From the NCBI GenBank assembly GCA_003450125.1, contig DMFR01000040.1:1-6422 (forward strand): 6,422 bases of DNA. The letters are read 5' to 3'. Positions within the stretch are counted from its first letter, which is position 1; every line of letters starts with the position of its first letter. This document shows positions 1 to 6,335 of the stretch, in pieces. Under the pieces are notes generated by a model, which saw nothing but the letters and a program-made list of their open reading frames with translations, was not told where the DNA came from and did no database searches. Made by a program: the position numbers and the translations under genes. This stretch comes from Prolixibacteraceae bacterium (lineage in GTDB: Bacteria > Bacteroidota > Bacteroidia > Bacteroidales > Prolixibacteraceae).

Positions 1-78
1 CACAGATAGTACTCAGATAGCAATAATTGATCAATAGTAAATAAGAGATGAGAATATGAAAGGGAAAGGGGATAAACA

Positions 79-114
79 ATTCAGCAGGTAACTTAAAATA
101 GTCACCTGCTGAAT
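79..114 (-). terminator. Hairpin terminator after the fucosidase gene
   Basis: Two 15-nt arms (79-93 and 100-114) pair around a 6-nt loop. On the minus strand the only imperfection is one G-T pair. The hairpin begins 8 nt beyond the fucosidase stop codon and is followed on the minus strand by TGTTTATC, a modest T-rich tail. Position and stem length fit an intrinsic terminator for the fucosidase gene; the weak U tract is the main doubt. The remaining leftmost 78 nt hold no gene that I can support, only a short palindrome, ATTGATCAAT, at 26-35. Confidence 0.7.
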
Positions 115-122
115 AGAATCTG

Positions 123-1487
123 TTAGTTTTGCTCGATAGCGCCCCCGCTTCCACGGTATAGTTCGAGCGGAGAGTCAAGATCAATAGCAACCACTGTTAC
201 ATTTTGATCTAACTTGTCAACGGGTAAGGTAATCTGAAGTACGCCCGGTATTTTCATCCATTCTGCTCCGCCATTACGTTTGGAGGCAAGTGTTTCATTG
301 GTTCCAAGAAGCCTTACATTGGTGACTTTGTTTTGGATTCCTTTCACAACGATATCGTCCTTTGGACTATCCAAAACAAAACAATAGATTGTTTTTCTGT
401 CCTTGGAAAGGGTTGTTGGCCCATAGAAATGCCCAAAAGGAAGGCCTCGTGTTGTTCCATAAATGGCTTCAGCATGTTTGTGTGTCCAACGTCCCAATCC
501 TTTAAGACGATCGATTTGTTCTGGTGTAAAAGTGCCATCTTCCCTTGGACCTGCATCCAATAAAAGGTTACCACCCATGCTAATACAATCGGCAAAGACC
601 CTGATGATATAGTTGACCGATTTCTGGTTGTTGTCCTTCTTCTGAAATCCCCATGAATCGTTGATGGTCATGCACAATTCCCATGGGCCTTGTGGACCAA
701 AGATAGGCACACCCTGCTCAGGGGTGGCATAATCGCCATATCCACCCATTCTGGCATTGAGGATGGTATTTGGATTCCAAGATAACATGGATTGACGGAG
801 TTCTTTCATTTTCCATTGTTCTGCAGTTCTAGTCCAGTCACCGTCAAACCACCAAAGGTCAGGGTTGACCAGATCGAAGAGCTCTTTTAGCTGGCCGTTG
901 CGAAAATCAACAAACTTATTCCAACGGGCTTGGTCTTCTATACCAGATGTAGGGTAATCAAAATGATCATTGGTGGGATGATAATTACTTGTGGCATTGT
1001 ATACGGTTGCATAATCGGGATGTGACCAATCCAGGTGTGAAAAATAGATGCCCACCTTTAAGCCTTCACTACGAAGCGCTTTTGCATAAGGTGCAATCAG
1101 ATCACGGGCAGCAGGAGTTTTCTTCACTACACTCAGATTACTTAACCTGGTATCCCATAGGGCAACGCCATCGTGATGTTTGGAGGTAAGGACGGCATAT
1201 TTGGCACCTGCTTCCTTAAAAAGCTTTGCCCATTGTTGGGGGTCGTAATTTTTAGCCGTAAAGCCCTGAAGTTGTTTCATATAATCCTCATACGAGATCT
1301 GGTTATTCTTAAATGACCAGGATTCAGCGATCCCATTAACAGCATAAATTCCATAGTGAATAAAGATACCCAGTTTGGCATCTTCAAACCATTCCATCTT
1401 TTTGGGAGTGGGCTTTTCAGGAGTAGTTACCTGTGCAAATAAAGAAGATACAAAAAGGCTTAGAAAGATACATGTAAAGAGTTTCAT
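123..1487 (-). CDS. Secreted GH29 alpha-L-fucosidase
   Basis: A glycoside hydrolase family 29 enzyme that removes alpha-L-fucose from glycans by a retaining mechanism. The 454 residues fit the family. Residues 1-18 form a signal peptide (KLF, hydrophobic stretch, then SLFA before Q19), so the protein is probably periplasmic or outer-membrane associated. The (beta/alpha)8 domain spans about 28-345 and shows family motifs: GIFIHYG (40-46), HHDG (104-107), and LWWFDGDW (211-218), where D215 matches the catalytic nucleophile. PWE (268-270) followed by SWGF (278-281) matches the signature after the active site; E270 is a candidate but unproven acid/base, since that residue varies in GH29. Residues about 350-440 resemble the C-terminal beta-sandwich. 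No susC/susD-like gene or other sugar enzyme is present in the window, so the natural substrate is unknown. There is no Shine-Dalgarno sequence. A weak promoter is possible upstream: TATATTTC on the minus strand at 1530-1537, with TTTTG at 1562-1566, although the 24-nt spacing is slightly long. Fucose specificity is inferred from family only. Confidence 0.93.
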   Translation of the reverse strand: MKLFTCIFLSLFVSSLFAQVTTPEKPTPKKMEWFEDAKLGIFIHYGIYAVNGIAESWSFKNNQISYEDYMKQLQGFTAKNYDPQQWAKLFKEAGAKYAVLTSKHHDGVALWDTRLSNLSVVKKTPAARDLIAPYAKALRSEGLKVGIYFSHLDWSHPDYATVYNATSNYHPTNDHFDYPTSGIEDQARWNKFVDFRNGQLKELFDLVNPDLWWFDGDWTRTAEQWKMKELRQSMLSWNPNTILNARMGGYGDYATPEQGVPIFGPQGPWELCMTINDSWGFQKKDNNQKSVNYIIRVFADCISMGGNLLLDAGPREDGTFTPEQIDRLKGLGRWTHKHAEAIYGTTRGLPFGHFYGPTTLSKDRKTIYCFVLDSPKDDIVVKGIQNKVTNVRLLGTNETLASKRNGGAEWMKIPGVLQITLPVDKLDQNVTVVAIDLDSPLELYRGSGGAIEQN

Positions 1488-1603
1488 GGCTTGTTTGGCT
1501 TAAGGTTCTATTTAGGCATTTATAAAAATGAAATATACGGCAAGATAGCTGTTTTGTTGTTCAAAATAATGTTTCTTTGAAAACAAATAACTGAATTGTG
1601 ATA

Positions 1604-1633
1604 TTGCAAACTAACCTTGAAAATCTATCTTTA
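1604..1633 (+). promoter_or_regulatory. Candidate Bacteroidota-type promoter for methyltransferase-MFS unit
   Basis: TTG at 1604-1606 is followed after 19 nt by TATCTTTA at 1626-1633, which matches the Bacteroidota -7 consensus TAnnTTTG except for the last base. The spacing fits the usual -33/-7 distance. Transcription would start near 1640, giving a leader of about 50 nt before the ATG at 1691. The call rests on motif and position only; such AT-rich matches also arise by chance. Confidence 0.35.
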
Positions 1634-1652
1634 TATTCTTCAAAAAGGTTAG
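1611..1652. repeat. Inverted repeat around the candidate -7 box, possible operator
   Basis: CTAACCTT (1611-1618) and AAGGTTAG (1645-1652) are perfect 8-bp inverted arms. An overlapping pair, TTGAA (1617-1621) and TTCAA (1639-1643), lies just inside them. The arms straddle the candidate -7 box and the predicted start site of the methyltransferase unit, which would suit an operator or a leader hairpin. The 26-nt spacing between the arms is long for one protein dimer. Confidence 0.35.
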
Positions 1653-1690
1653 CCAAGGCTTTGATATAAACCATTGTAACGGAATAATAT

Positions 1691-2494
1691 ATGAATAAAG
1701 GTCAAATATCCAATGTTTTAAGACAACTTGGATTGATTTATTTAACCGACTGGATTCGGTTTTATATCCAAAGATATAAAAACAGGAAAATAAACAGGGA
1801 TTTTAAAAGCAGCCATCCGGAGGTAAAGCTTCCGCCTGATTACCTGATGTATGAATCGTTTCAGATCAATTATAAAGAGTATTATACCGAGAGCATTGAC
1901 ACTGCACAATGGATTACGGAATATTTTAAAAAACACATCGAATTAAAGGATAAAAAGATATTGGATTGGGGCTGTGGTCCCGGCAGGGTAATTCGTCATC
2001 TGCCAACGGTCATAGGAAACGGATGTGAGTATTTTGGAACTGATTATAACAGGCAATCCATTGACTGGTGCTCCATGAATCTTCCTGGGATCACATTCAA
2101 CGGTAATTCTCTAGAGGCAAAGTTACCTTATGGGGATAATTATTTCGATGTGATTTATGGAATTTCCATCTTTACTCATTTGTCGGAACAAATGCATCAT
2201 GACTGGTACAATGAATTGTTCCGGGTACTTAGTTCAGGAGGGATTCTTTATTTAACCACGCAGGGCGATAACTTCAAAGTCAAATTAACGGAACCAGAAC
2301 TTTTGAAATACAACAATGGACATCTGGTGATACGTGGAAATGTAAAGGAAGGTCATAGGACTTACTCGGCATTTCATCCAACCGAATATATGAATCGGTT
2401 ATTTTCAAACGTTGAGATGTTGGAGCATGTGGCCACTAAGCCTGTTGCAGAGACATGGTTGCCGCAGGATATTTGGATCATTAGAAAGAAGTAA
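1691..2494 (+). CDS. Class I SAM-dependent methyltransferase
   Basis: A 267-residue soluble methyltransferase with a Rossmann-type fold that transfers a methyl group from S-adenosylmethionine to an unknown acceptor. Motif I is ILDWGCGPGRV (90-100), the glycine-rich SAM-binding loop. GTDYN (116-120) carries the acidic residue D118 expected to bind the ribose. YFDVIYGISIFTHL (151-164) is the strand-4 region, and LFRVLSSGGILYLTT (176-190) is the typical post-motif region with the paired glycines. The roughly 85 N-terminal residues are basic then aromatic-rich, and may form a helical cap for the acceptor. Substrate cannot be read from the sequence. The start ATG is preceded by ACGGAA, a weak ribosome site. 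The stop codon is 20 nt before the transporter gene on the same strand, so co-transcription is likely; a functional link between the two is only a guess. Confidence 0.88.
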   Translation: MNKGQISNVLRQLGLIYLTDWIRFYIQRYKNRKINRDFKSSHPEVKLPPDYLMYESFQINYKEYYTESIDTAQWITEYFKKHIELKDKKILDWGCGPGRVIRHLPTVIGNGCEYFGTDYNRQSIDWCSMNLPGITFNGNSLEAKLPYGDNYFDVIYGISIFTHLSEQMHHDWYNELFRVLSSGGILYLTTQGDNFKVKLTEPELLKYNNGHLVIRGNVKEGHRTYSAFHPTEYMNRLFSNVEMLEHVATKPVAETWLPQDIWIIRKK

Positions 2495-2504
2495 ATACAA
2501 TTAA

Positions 2505-2517
2505 AAGGGAAGCTTTG
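2505..2517 (+). promoter_or_regulatory. Ribosome binding site and TTG start of the MFS gene
   Basis: AAGGGA at about 2505-2510 resembles a Shine-Dalgarno sequence and lies 4 nt before a TTG at 2515-2517. It stands out because most genes in the window lack such a site. It supports TTG as the true start. The next in-frame ATG (residue 24, near 2584) would remove much of the first membrane helix. Confidence 0.65.
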
Positions 2518-3687
2518 AAATACATCACCCGCACCGTTTGGATCTTATCCATAGTGAGTTTGCTAACCGATGCCGCAAGCGAGATGCTGTATCCCATCAT
2601 GCCGATTTATTTAAAGACCATTGGCTTTTCTGTTGTACTGATCGGTATACTTGAAGGAGTAGCAGAAGCCACCGCAGGACTGAGTAAAGGATACTTTGGT
2701 AAGCTTTCAGATACATCGGGGAAAAGGGTTCCCTTTGTTCAAATTGGCTATGCCTTTAGTGCAGTAACCAAGCCGATGATGGCCATTTTCATCTGTCCAC
2801 TTTGGATCTTCTTTGCAAGGACCATTGACCGCTTCGGGAAAGGAATAAGAACAGGGGCGAGGGATGCCATCCTTTCAGATGAAGCAACTCCAGAGACCAA
2901 AGGTAAGATATTCGGGTTCCATCGTTCGATGGACACCGTAGGTGCAGTTATTGGCCCTTCACTGGCATTGGTTTACCTGTATTACTATCCTGAACACTAT
3001 AAAACACTTTTCTATATTGCCTTTATTCCCGGCATGTTGGCTGTATTGGCTTCCTTTTATCTAAAGGACAAAAGGACTCACGTACAAAAGAAGAAATCAT
3101 CTACACCGTTTTTCTCTTTTCTCAATTACTGGAAAGTAAGTCCAGTTGCCTACAGAAAAGTGGTTACCGGACTCTTGGTTTTTACCTTGTTCAACAGTTC
3201 TGATGTTTTCCTTTTACTGAAAGCAAAACAAGCAGGGCTTGAAGACACGATGGTCATAGGTGTTTATATATTTTATAACCTCATCTTTGCTTTGTTTGCC
3301 TTTCCAATTGGCATCCTTGCTGACAAGTTAGGACTTAAAACCATCTTCATTGGAGGTCTTGCTGTATTTGCTGCAGTGTATTTTGGAATGGCAATAAATA
3401 CCAATCTGTATTTCTTCTTTGGACTTTTCTTTTTGTATGGTATCTATGCCTCGGCCACAGAAGGAATTTCAAAAGCATGGATTTCAAACATCACCGACAA
3501 AAAAGATACCGCAACTGCCATTGGCACCTATTCCGGGCTTCAAAGTATCTGCACCATGCTGGCTAGTGCATTAACAGGGTGGATCTGGTATAACTTCAAT
3601 TCAGCAGCTGCATTCATAGCAACAGCGAGTGTGACTTTAGGGGTGATGGGTTACTTTATGACCATTTCAAAACCGGAAGTGCATTAA
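2515..3687 (+). CDS. MFS transporter, 12 transmembrane helices
   Basis: A 390-residue inner-membrane major facilitator superfamily permease with alternating hydrophobic segments consistent with 12 helices. The helix 2-3 loop carries GYFGKLSDTSGKR (59-71), the MFS motif A pattern (GxxxD, then basic residues). RTIDRFGKGIRTGARDAILS (102-121) is a strongly charged block of the type seen in a widespread, poorly characterised bacterial MFS subgroup. HRSMDTVGAVIGP (136-148) lies in the fifth helix region, like the motif C area of exporters. A polar, lysine-rich central loop (about 184-198) separates the halves, and PIGILADKLGLK (264-275) is a second motif A-like loop. The motif C-like region hints at drug/H+ antiport or metabolite export, but the substrate cannot be assigned. 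The gene starts with TTG and probably shares a transcript with the upstream methyltransferase. No strong terminator with a T tail follows directly. Confidence 0.88.
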   Translation: MKYITRTVWILSIVSLLTDAASEMLYPIMPIYLKTIGFSVVLIGILEGVAEATAGLSKGYFGKLSDTSGKRVPFVQIGYAFSAVTKPMMAIFICPLWIFFARTIDRFGKGIRTGARDAILSDEATPETKGKIFGFHRSMDTVGAVIGPSLALVYLYYYPEHYKTLFYIAFIPGMLAVLASFYLKDKRTHVQKKKSSTPFFSFLNYWKVSPVAYRKVVTGLLVFTLFNSSDVFLLLKAKQAGLEDTMVIGVYIFYNLIFALFAFPIGILADKLGLKTIFIGGLAVFAAVYFGMAINTNLYFFFGLFFLYGIYASATEGISKAWISNITDKKDTATAIGTYSGLQSICTMLASALTGWIWYNFNSAAAFIATASVTLGVMGYFMTISKPEVH

Positions 3688-3731
3688 TGGGAATCAAACA
3701 TGGCTGTAGTATTTTGATAGAAAACCCATAT

Positions 3732-3829
3732 TACGGTGCTCTGCACCTAATTGTCCGTAGTACTTGACCAGATTCTACAAATATCACTTGGTTGTACCAT
3801 AGTGGCAGGACCACCCCATATTTGTAGAA
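3732..3829. repeat. Compact modular palindromic repeat
   Basis: Three nested or adjacent hairpins lie in under 100 nt. The first is GGTGC-TCT-GCACC (3735-3747), itself within TACGG (3732-3736)/CCGTA (3755-3759). The second is a perfect 12-bp inverted repeat, TTCTACAAATAT (3773-3784) and ATATTTGTAGAA (3818-3829). Inside that, CACTTGG (3785-3791) pairs with CCAtAGTG (3797-3804) around TTGTA with one bulged base; GTGG (3802-3805)/CCAC (3811-3814) is an alternative. The block resembles dispersed palindromic intergenic elements that I recall from Bacteroidota genomes; that resemblance is from memory and unchecked. It could also help end transcription from the MFS gene, though no T tract follows. 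Confidence 0.6.
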
Positions 3830-3860
3830 CAGTTGCTTGTTAGTATCCCTTTTAATATAA

Positions 3861-3893
3861 AAAGCCCTGTAATCTTTCCGACTACAGAGCTTT
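3861..3893 (-). terminator. Intrinsic terminator of the tRNA-Arg gene
   Basis: Read on the minus strand, AAAGCTCTGTA pairs with TACAGGGCTTT (11 bp with one G-T pair) around an 11-nt loop, and TTTATATT-type sequence follows. The hairpin starts 10 nt past the encoded CCA end of the tRNA, the expected place for its terminator. On the plus strand the following bases are only mildly T-rich, so it is a weaker candidate as a terminator for the MFS transcript. Confidence 0.8.
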
Positions 3894-3903
3894 AATATTT
3901 AAC

Positions 3904-3978
3904 TGGTGATCCTACCGGGACTCGAACCCAGATCATAAGAACCGGAATCTTACATTCTATCCATTGAACTATAGGACC
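3904..3978 (-). tRNA. tRNA-Arg (anticodon CCG), CCA encoded
   Basis: The minus strand folds into a complete cloverleaf. The acceptor stem is GGTCCTA with TAGGATC (one G-T pair). The D stem is GTTC/GAAT with GG in its loop. The anticodon stem is TAAGA/TCTTA with loop TTCCGGT, placing CCG at positions 34-36 (window 3943-3945). The T stem is CTGGG/CCGGG-type with loop TTCGAGT. The discriminator base is A and CCA is encoded at 3904-3906. The anticodon reads the arginine codon CGG. The gene stands alone, with its own candidate promoter upstream and a terminator downstream. Confidence 0.96.
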
Positions 3979-3996
3979 TTTTTGTTTTAGCGAGCA

Positions 3997-4004
3997 CAAA
4001 AATA
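3997..4004 (-). promoter_or_regulatory. Candidate -7 promoter element of tRNA-Arg
   Basis: On the minus strand this reads TATTTTTG, a full match to the Bacteroidota -7 consensus TAnnTTTG. It lies 18 nt before the mature tRNA 5' end, giving a start site near 3990 and a leader of about 12 nt. I saw no clear -33 TTG at the normal spacing, so the call rests on the -7 match and its position. Confidence 0.45.
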
Positions 4005-4103
4005 ATAAAACTTGCCCTTTATTGGCCTGTTTCTGCAAAAAACATAAATGACTGCACGCATTTTTATTAACAAACCTTAAAATTCACTGTCTTACGCAAT
4101 ATT

Positions 4104-4126
4104 ATTATCAACACCTTGTTGATAAT
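4104..4126. promoter_or_regulatory. 10-bp inverted repeat, possible operator
   Basis: ATTATCAACA (4104-4113) and TGTTGATAAT (4117-4126) are perfect inverted arms around CCT. The compact dyad looks like a binding site for a dimeric regulator. It lies between the tRNA gene and the HD-domain gene, about 40 nt upstream of the candidate -7 box at 4166. It could also form a small hairpin, but there is no T tract and no gene ends nearby, so a terminator is unlikely. The binding protein is unknown. Confidence 0.45.
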
Positions 4127-4165
4127 TTATATCAATTAGTCGATCGTTAAAATAGTTTATTGTGC

Positions 4166-4173
4166 TACTTTTG
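4166..4173 (+). promoter_or_regulatory. Candidate -7 promoter element for the HD-domain/Bfd-like unit
   Basis: TACTTTTG fully matches the Bacteroidota -7 consensus TAnnTTTG and lies 19 nt before the ATG at 4193. Transcription would begin near 4180, leaving a leader of only about 13 nt with no Shine-Dalgarno sequence. No good -33 TTG is visible at 17-23 nt upstream, which lowers confidence. Confidence 0.4.
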
Positions 4174-4192
4174 AAGCTATTAAATCCAGCGT

Positions 4193-4975
4193 ATGATTAC
4201 AGACTTATTGTTAAAGGAATGCCATCTGGTGTTTGAAGAATATTTCCAGTCGCTCATCATTGATTCGCCTGAGAACCAGCGTCAATTTGAGGAAATAAGA
4301 GCCCATTCGCTTCGCGTTGTTGACAATTCGCTTTTATTGGCAAAGGTGCTGCTGCAAACGGAAGAGGAAAAAAGAATTGCCACGGTGAATGCCCTTTTCC
4401 ATGATTTGGGAAAGGCTACTCTTATTGCCAAGAACATTGAAGCGGTGAATATTCAGCGTGACCATGCTACCGTATCATCCAAAATTATACAGCAATCAGA
4501 GTTTTATCAAGGCTTATCCACCGAAGTTCAGTCGATTATCCTTAAATCGGTTGAAAATCACAACAAACTAAAACTCCCAAAACTGGATAGCGAACAACAA
4601 ACTTTATTTGCCCGATTGCTTCGGGATGCGGACAAACTGGATATTTTTGATTCTTCCTACCGTTTTTTCAAAGAGAGATATGGGATACAGCCTAATATTA
4701 CCACTGAACTGAACAATAGTACAGAAGTTTCTGAAAAGATACTTAAAAGCATTTTGATCGGGAAAACTGCTGCTGTGGAAGATATGAAATCGATGAATGA
4801 TTATAAATTATTGTTGATCTCCATGGCTTTTGACCTGAATTTCAAAAATACTTTCAGGATCATGAGTGAAAAGCAATATATTCAGAAGATTTATGAAACA
4901 TTGCCCAAACGTGATCAGATCATTGATGTATACCGTAGCATCAAATTATTTGTAGAGAATAAGTTTGTTTCCTAA
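4193..4975 (+). CDS. HD-domain metal-dependent phosphohydrolase
   Basis: A 260-residue cytoplasmic protein of the HD superfamily, which hydrolyses phosphate esters or phosphodiesters (nucleotides or signalling nucleotides) using bound metal. The ligand series is intact: H38 in RAHSLRV, H70-D71 in ALFHDLGK (67-74), H91 in RDHATVS (89-95), H123 in ENHNK (121-125), and D145/D147 in RDADKLDIFD (144-153). The additional histidines after the HD pair suggest a two-metal site, as in HDIG-type domains, but there is no GYP motif, so it is not a standard cyclic-di-GMP phosphodiesterase. Residues about 155-260 form a C-terminal region, mostly helical by composition, without a recognised domain; there is no signal peptide or membrane segment. 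The substrate is unknown. The gene is followed after 26 nt by the Bfd-like gene on the same strand, so the two are probably co-transcribed. Confidence 0.85.
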   Translation: MITDLLLKECHLVFEEYFQSLIIDSPENQRQFEEIRAHSLRVVDNSLLLAKVLLQTEEEKRIATVNALFHDLGKATLIAKNIEAVNIQRDHATVSSKIIQQSEFYQGLSTEVQSIILKSVENHNKLKLPKLDSEQQTLFARLLRDADKLDIFDSSYRFFKERYGIQPNITTELNNSTEVSEKILKSILIGKTAAVEDMKSMNDYKLLLISMAFDLNFKNTFRIMSEKQYIQKIYETLPKRDQIIDVYRSIKLFVENKFVS

Positions 4976-5001
4976 GAGTTGCACCAACAGCTGTTATTTC
5001 T

Positions 5002-5217
5002 ATGGGTAGAAGTTTGGTTTGTGTTTGTAATATGGTTACAGAAGGCGAGATTCTAAAAATACTTAAATTGGGCGCCCAGTCAACTGCTGATATTCAAAGG
5101 ACCACAAAAGCGGGTACCAGTTGCGGTAGATGCCTGCCAACTATCGATAGTATTGTAGAAGAATTCTGGAGGCAACAACCAGATGATCTACAGCAAAGAA
5201 TCAATTTCGATGATTGA
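5002..5217 (+). CDS. Bfd-like [2Fe-2S] protein
   Basis: A 71-residue protein matching the BFD-like [2Fe-2S] domain. The four cluster ligands are C7 and C9 (VCVCN) and C41 and C44 (TSCGRC), the family's CxC-x31-CxxC arrangement. The helical middle (EILKILKLGAQSTADIQ, 16-32) and residues 33-55 fill the rest of the domain, and about 15 polar residues extend the C terminus. The family includes bacterioferritin-associated ferredoxin, which reduces stored iron in bacterioferritin, and domains in nitrite reductase and related oxidoreductases. No bacterioferritin gene is in the window, so the partner is unproven. The gene lies 26 nt after the HD-domain gene. Its stop codon is only 4 nt before the first full unit of the repeat array. 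A 10-bp palindrome, AACAGCTGTT (4986-4995), lies just before its start. Confidence 0.85.
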   Translation: MGRSLVCVCNMVTEGEILKILKLGAQSTADIQRTTKAGTSCGRCLPTIDSIVEEFWRQQPDDLQQRINFDD

Positions 5218-5221
5218 ATGG

Positions 5222-5430
5222 ATGGTTGAATGGTTGAATGGTTAAATGGTTGGATGGTTGGATGGTTAAATGGTTGAAGGGTTAGATGGTTGGATGGTTA
5301 AATGGTTAAAGGTTAGATGGTTAAAAGAACCACCTTCAACAATTCAACCATCTAACCCTTTAACCATCTAACCTTTAACCATTTAATCATTTAACCATCC
5401 AACCATCCAACCATCTAACCCTTCAACCAT
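5222..5430. repeat. Long palindrome of 8-bp repeats, copy 1
   Basis: Thirteen head-to-tail units of the form ATGGTTRR (some are AGGGTTAG, one is 7 nt) run from 5222 to 5324. After a core centred near 5333, eleven units of the complementary form YYAACCAT run from 5344 to 5430. The two arrays are largely complementary, so the strand could fold into a long imperfect hairpin. The core (5323-5344) matches the core of copy 2 at 6372-6393 in reverse orientation, at 19 of 22 positions. The array fills the gap between the convergent Bfd-like and AraC-type genes, so the hairpin could act as a terminator in both directions. It contains no gene that I can support. Confidence 0.93.
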
Positions 5431-5439
5431 AACTATTTT

Positions 5440-6321
5440 TTAGCTTACCCTTTTTATCCCTGAAAAGTTCATCCGATATTCTCCCGGAGTACATCCCTTA
5501 TTCTTTTTAAAAATACGATTGAAATTAGAGATGTTATAAAACCCGCAACGGAAAGCTATTTCGGAAACACTTTGATTTGTTTCGGTGAGCCAACGGGTTG
5601 CAAATCCAATGCGGTAATCATTCAGAAAGTCGATAAAGGATTTACCTGTTCGTTGCCTCATTAACCGCGAGAGTGTTGTCTCTGTCATGTGAAGCAGATC
5701 TGCCACCTCTTCCACTTTTATTTTTTCCTGATAATTCCGTTCGATGTATTCATATACTTTCTTAATCCGGTCACTATTAGCAACGTTCGAACTGTTTAAA
5801 GGAAACGGACAAAGCAATTTTTGATGCTCGGAAACTGAAAGGATATTAAGTATGGAGATTAATTCAATAAAAGCCTCCATGCCGTTTCGTTGGGATAATT
5901 CCTGTAAACGGGGAGCAATGAGCCTTGTGGTATGATCGTCAAACAAAATACCTGCAGAAGCATTGGCCAGCATTTCCTTAAGGGGTTTCATCATATTTCG
6001 GGAAAGCAGGCTTTCATGGATCAGGTCACGGGGAAATTGTATGGTGATTTCATGGATACGATCACTCTTACATTGTCCATTGTCCCACCCATGATATACA
6101 TTCGGGCCTACAAGTACTAATTCATATTCCTGGATCAAGCTTTTGTGATCGCCTACATTTCGTTCGGCATCAATGGCATTGAATACGAAATTTAATTCAA
6201 ATTCAGGATGAAAATGAACTGGGAAGTCAAAGTGGGTTTTCACCCGGTCGAACACCAAAAGACAATCGCCCTGTGCGAGGGGAGTGATCTCACGCTGAAT
6301 ATTGTTTTTTGATAGGCCCAT
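5440..6321 (-). CDS. AraC-family transcriptional regulator with cupin-like sensor domain
   Basis: A 293-residue DNA-binding regulator. The N-terminal part (about 15-90) resembles an AraC-type cupin ligand-binding domain: VHFHPEFELNFV (35-46) is the usual HxHPExE-type start, and LVGPNVYHGW (70-79) the usual second conserved block. The C-terminal AraC/XylS domain spans about 185-283 with two helix-turn-helix units: VEEVADLLHMTETTLSRLM (203-221), followed by the FIDFLNDYRIGFATRWL linker (229-245), and VSEIAFRCGFYNISNFNRIF (252-271) ending in the family's KKNKGCTPGEYR (272-283). Proteins of this type often sense a sugar or other small metabolite and activate nearby genes, but no target is evident here and the fucosidase is 4 kb away. 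The start codon has only 14 nt before the repeat copy 2, so its promoter lies inside or beyond a palindrome. Confidence 0.93.
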   Translation of the reverse strand: MGLSKNNIQREITPLAQGDCLLVFDRVKTHFDFPVHFHPEFELNFVFNAIDAERNVGDHKSLIQEYELVLVGPNVYHGWDNGQCKSDRIHEITIQFPRDLIHESLLSRNMMKPLKEMLANASAGILFDDHTTRLIAPRLQELSQRNGMEAFIELISILNILSVSEHQKLLCPFPLNSSNVANSDRIKKVYEYIERNYQEKIKVEEVADLLHMTETTLSRLMRQRTGKSFIDFLNDYRIGFATRWLTETNQSVSEIAFRCGFYNISNFNRIFKKNKGCTPGEYRMNFSGIKRVS

Positions 6322-6335
6322 CTTTTATAATAATA

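Noticed and set aside
333..563. 76-residue plus-strand open frame
   Set aside because: It lies wholly opposite the well-supported fucosidase gene, and its sequence shows no family motif. The same applies to the open frames at 344-595 and 989-1189.
1470..1487. Lipoprotein signal on the fucosidase (Cys at residue 6)
   Set aside because: The cysteine is too close to the N terminus to follow a full signal peptide; cleavage before Q19 fits better.
1742..1936. 64-residue minus-strand open frame
   Set aside because: Antisense to the methyltransferase with no recognisable features. The frames at 2748-2936 (inside the MFS gene) and 5932-6120 (inside the AraC-type gene) are rejected for the same reason.
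3687..3767. 26-codon open frame whose ATG overlaps the MFS stop codon (TAATG)
   Set aside because: The overlap would suit translational coupling, but the frame is short, has no known motif, and its second half runs into the GGTGC/GCACC palindrome, so the sequence is better explained as a repeat.
3904..3978. tRNA gene as a mobile-element attachment site
   Set aside because: No integrase gene and no direct repeat of the tRNA 3' end were seen in the window.
4193..4975. Cyclic-di-GMP phosphodiesterase of the HD-GYP class
   Set aside because: The HD ligands are present but the GYP motif is missing.
5222..5430. CRISPR array
   Set aside because: The units are contiguous 8-mers without unique spacers, and the array reverses orientation in the middle; there are no cas genes.
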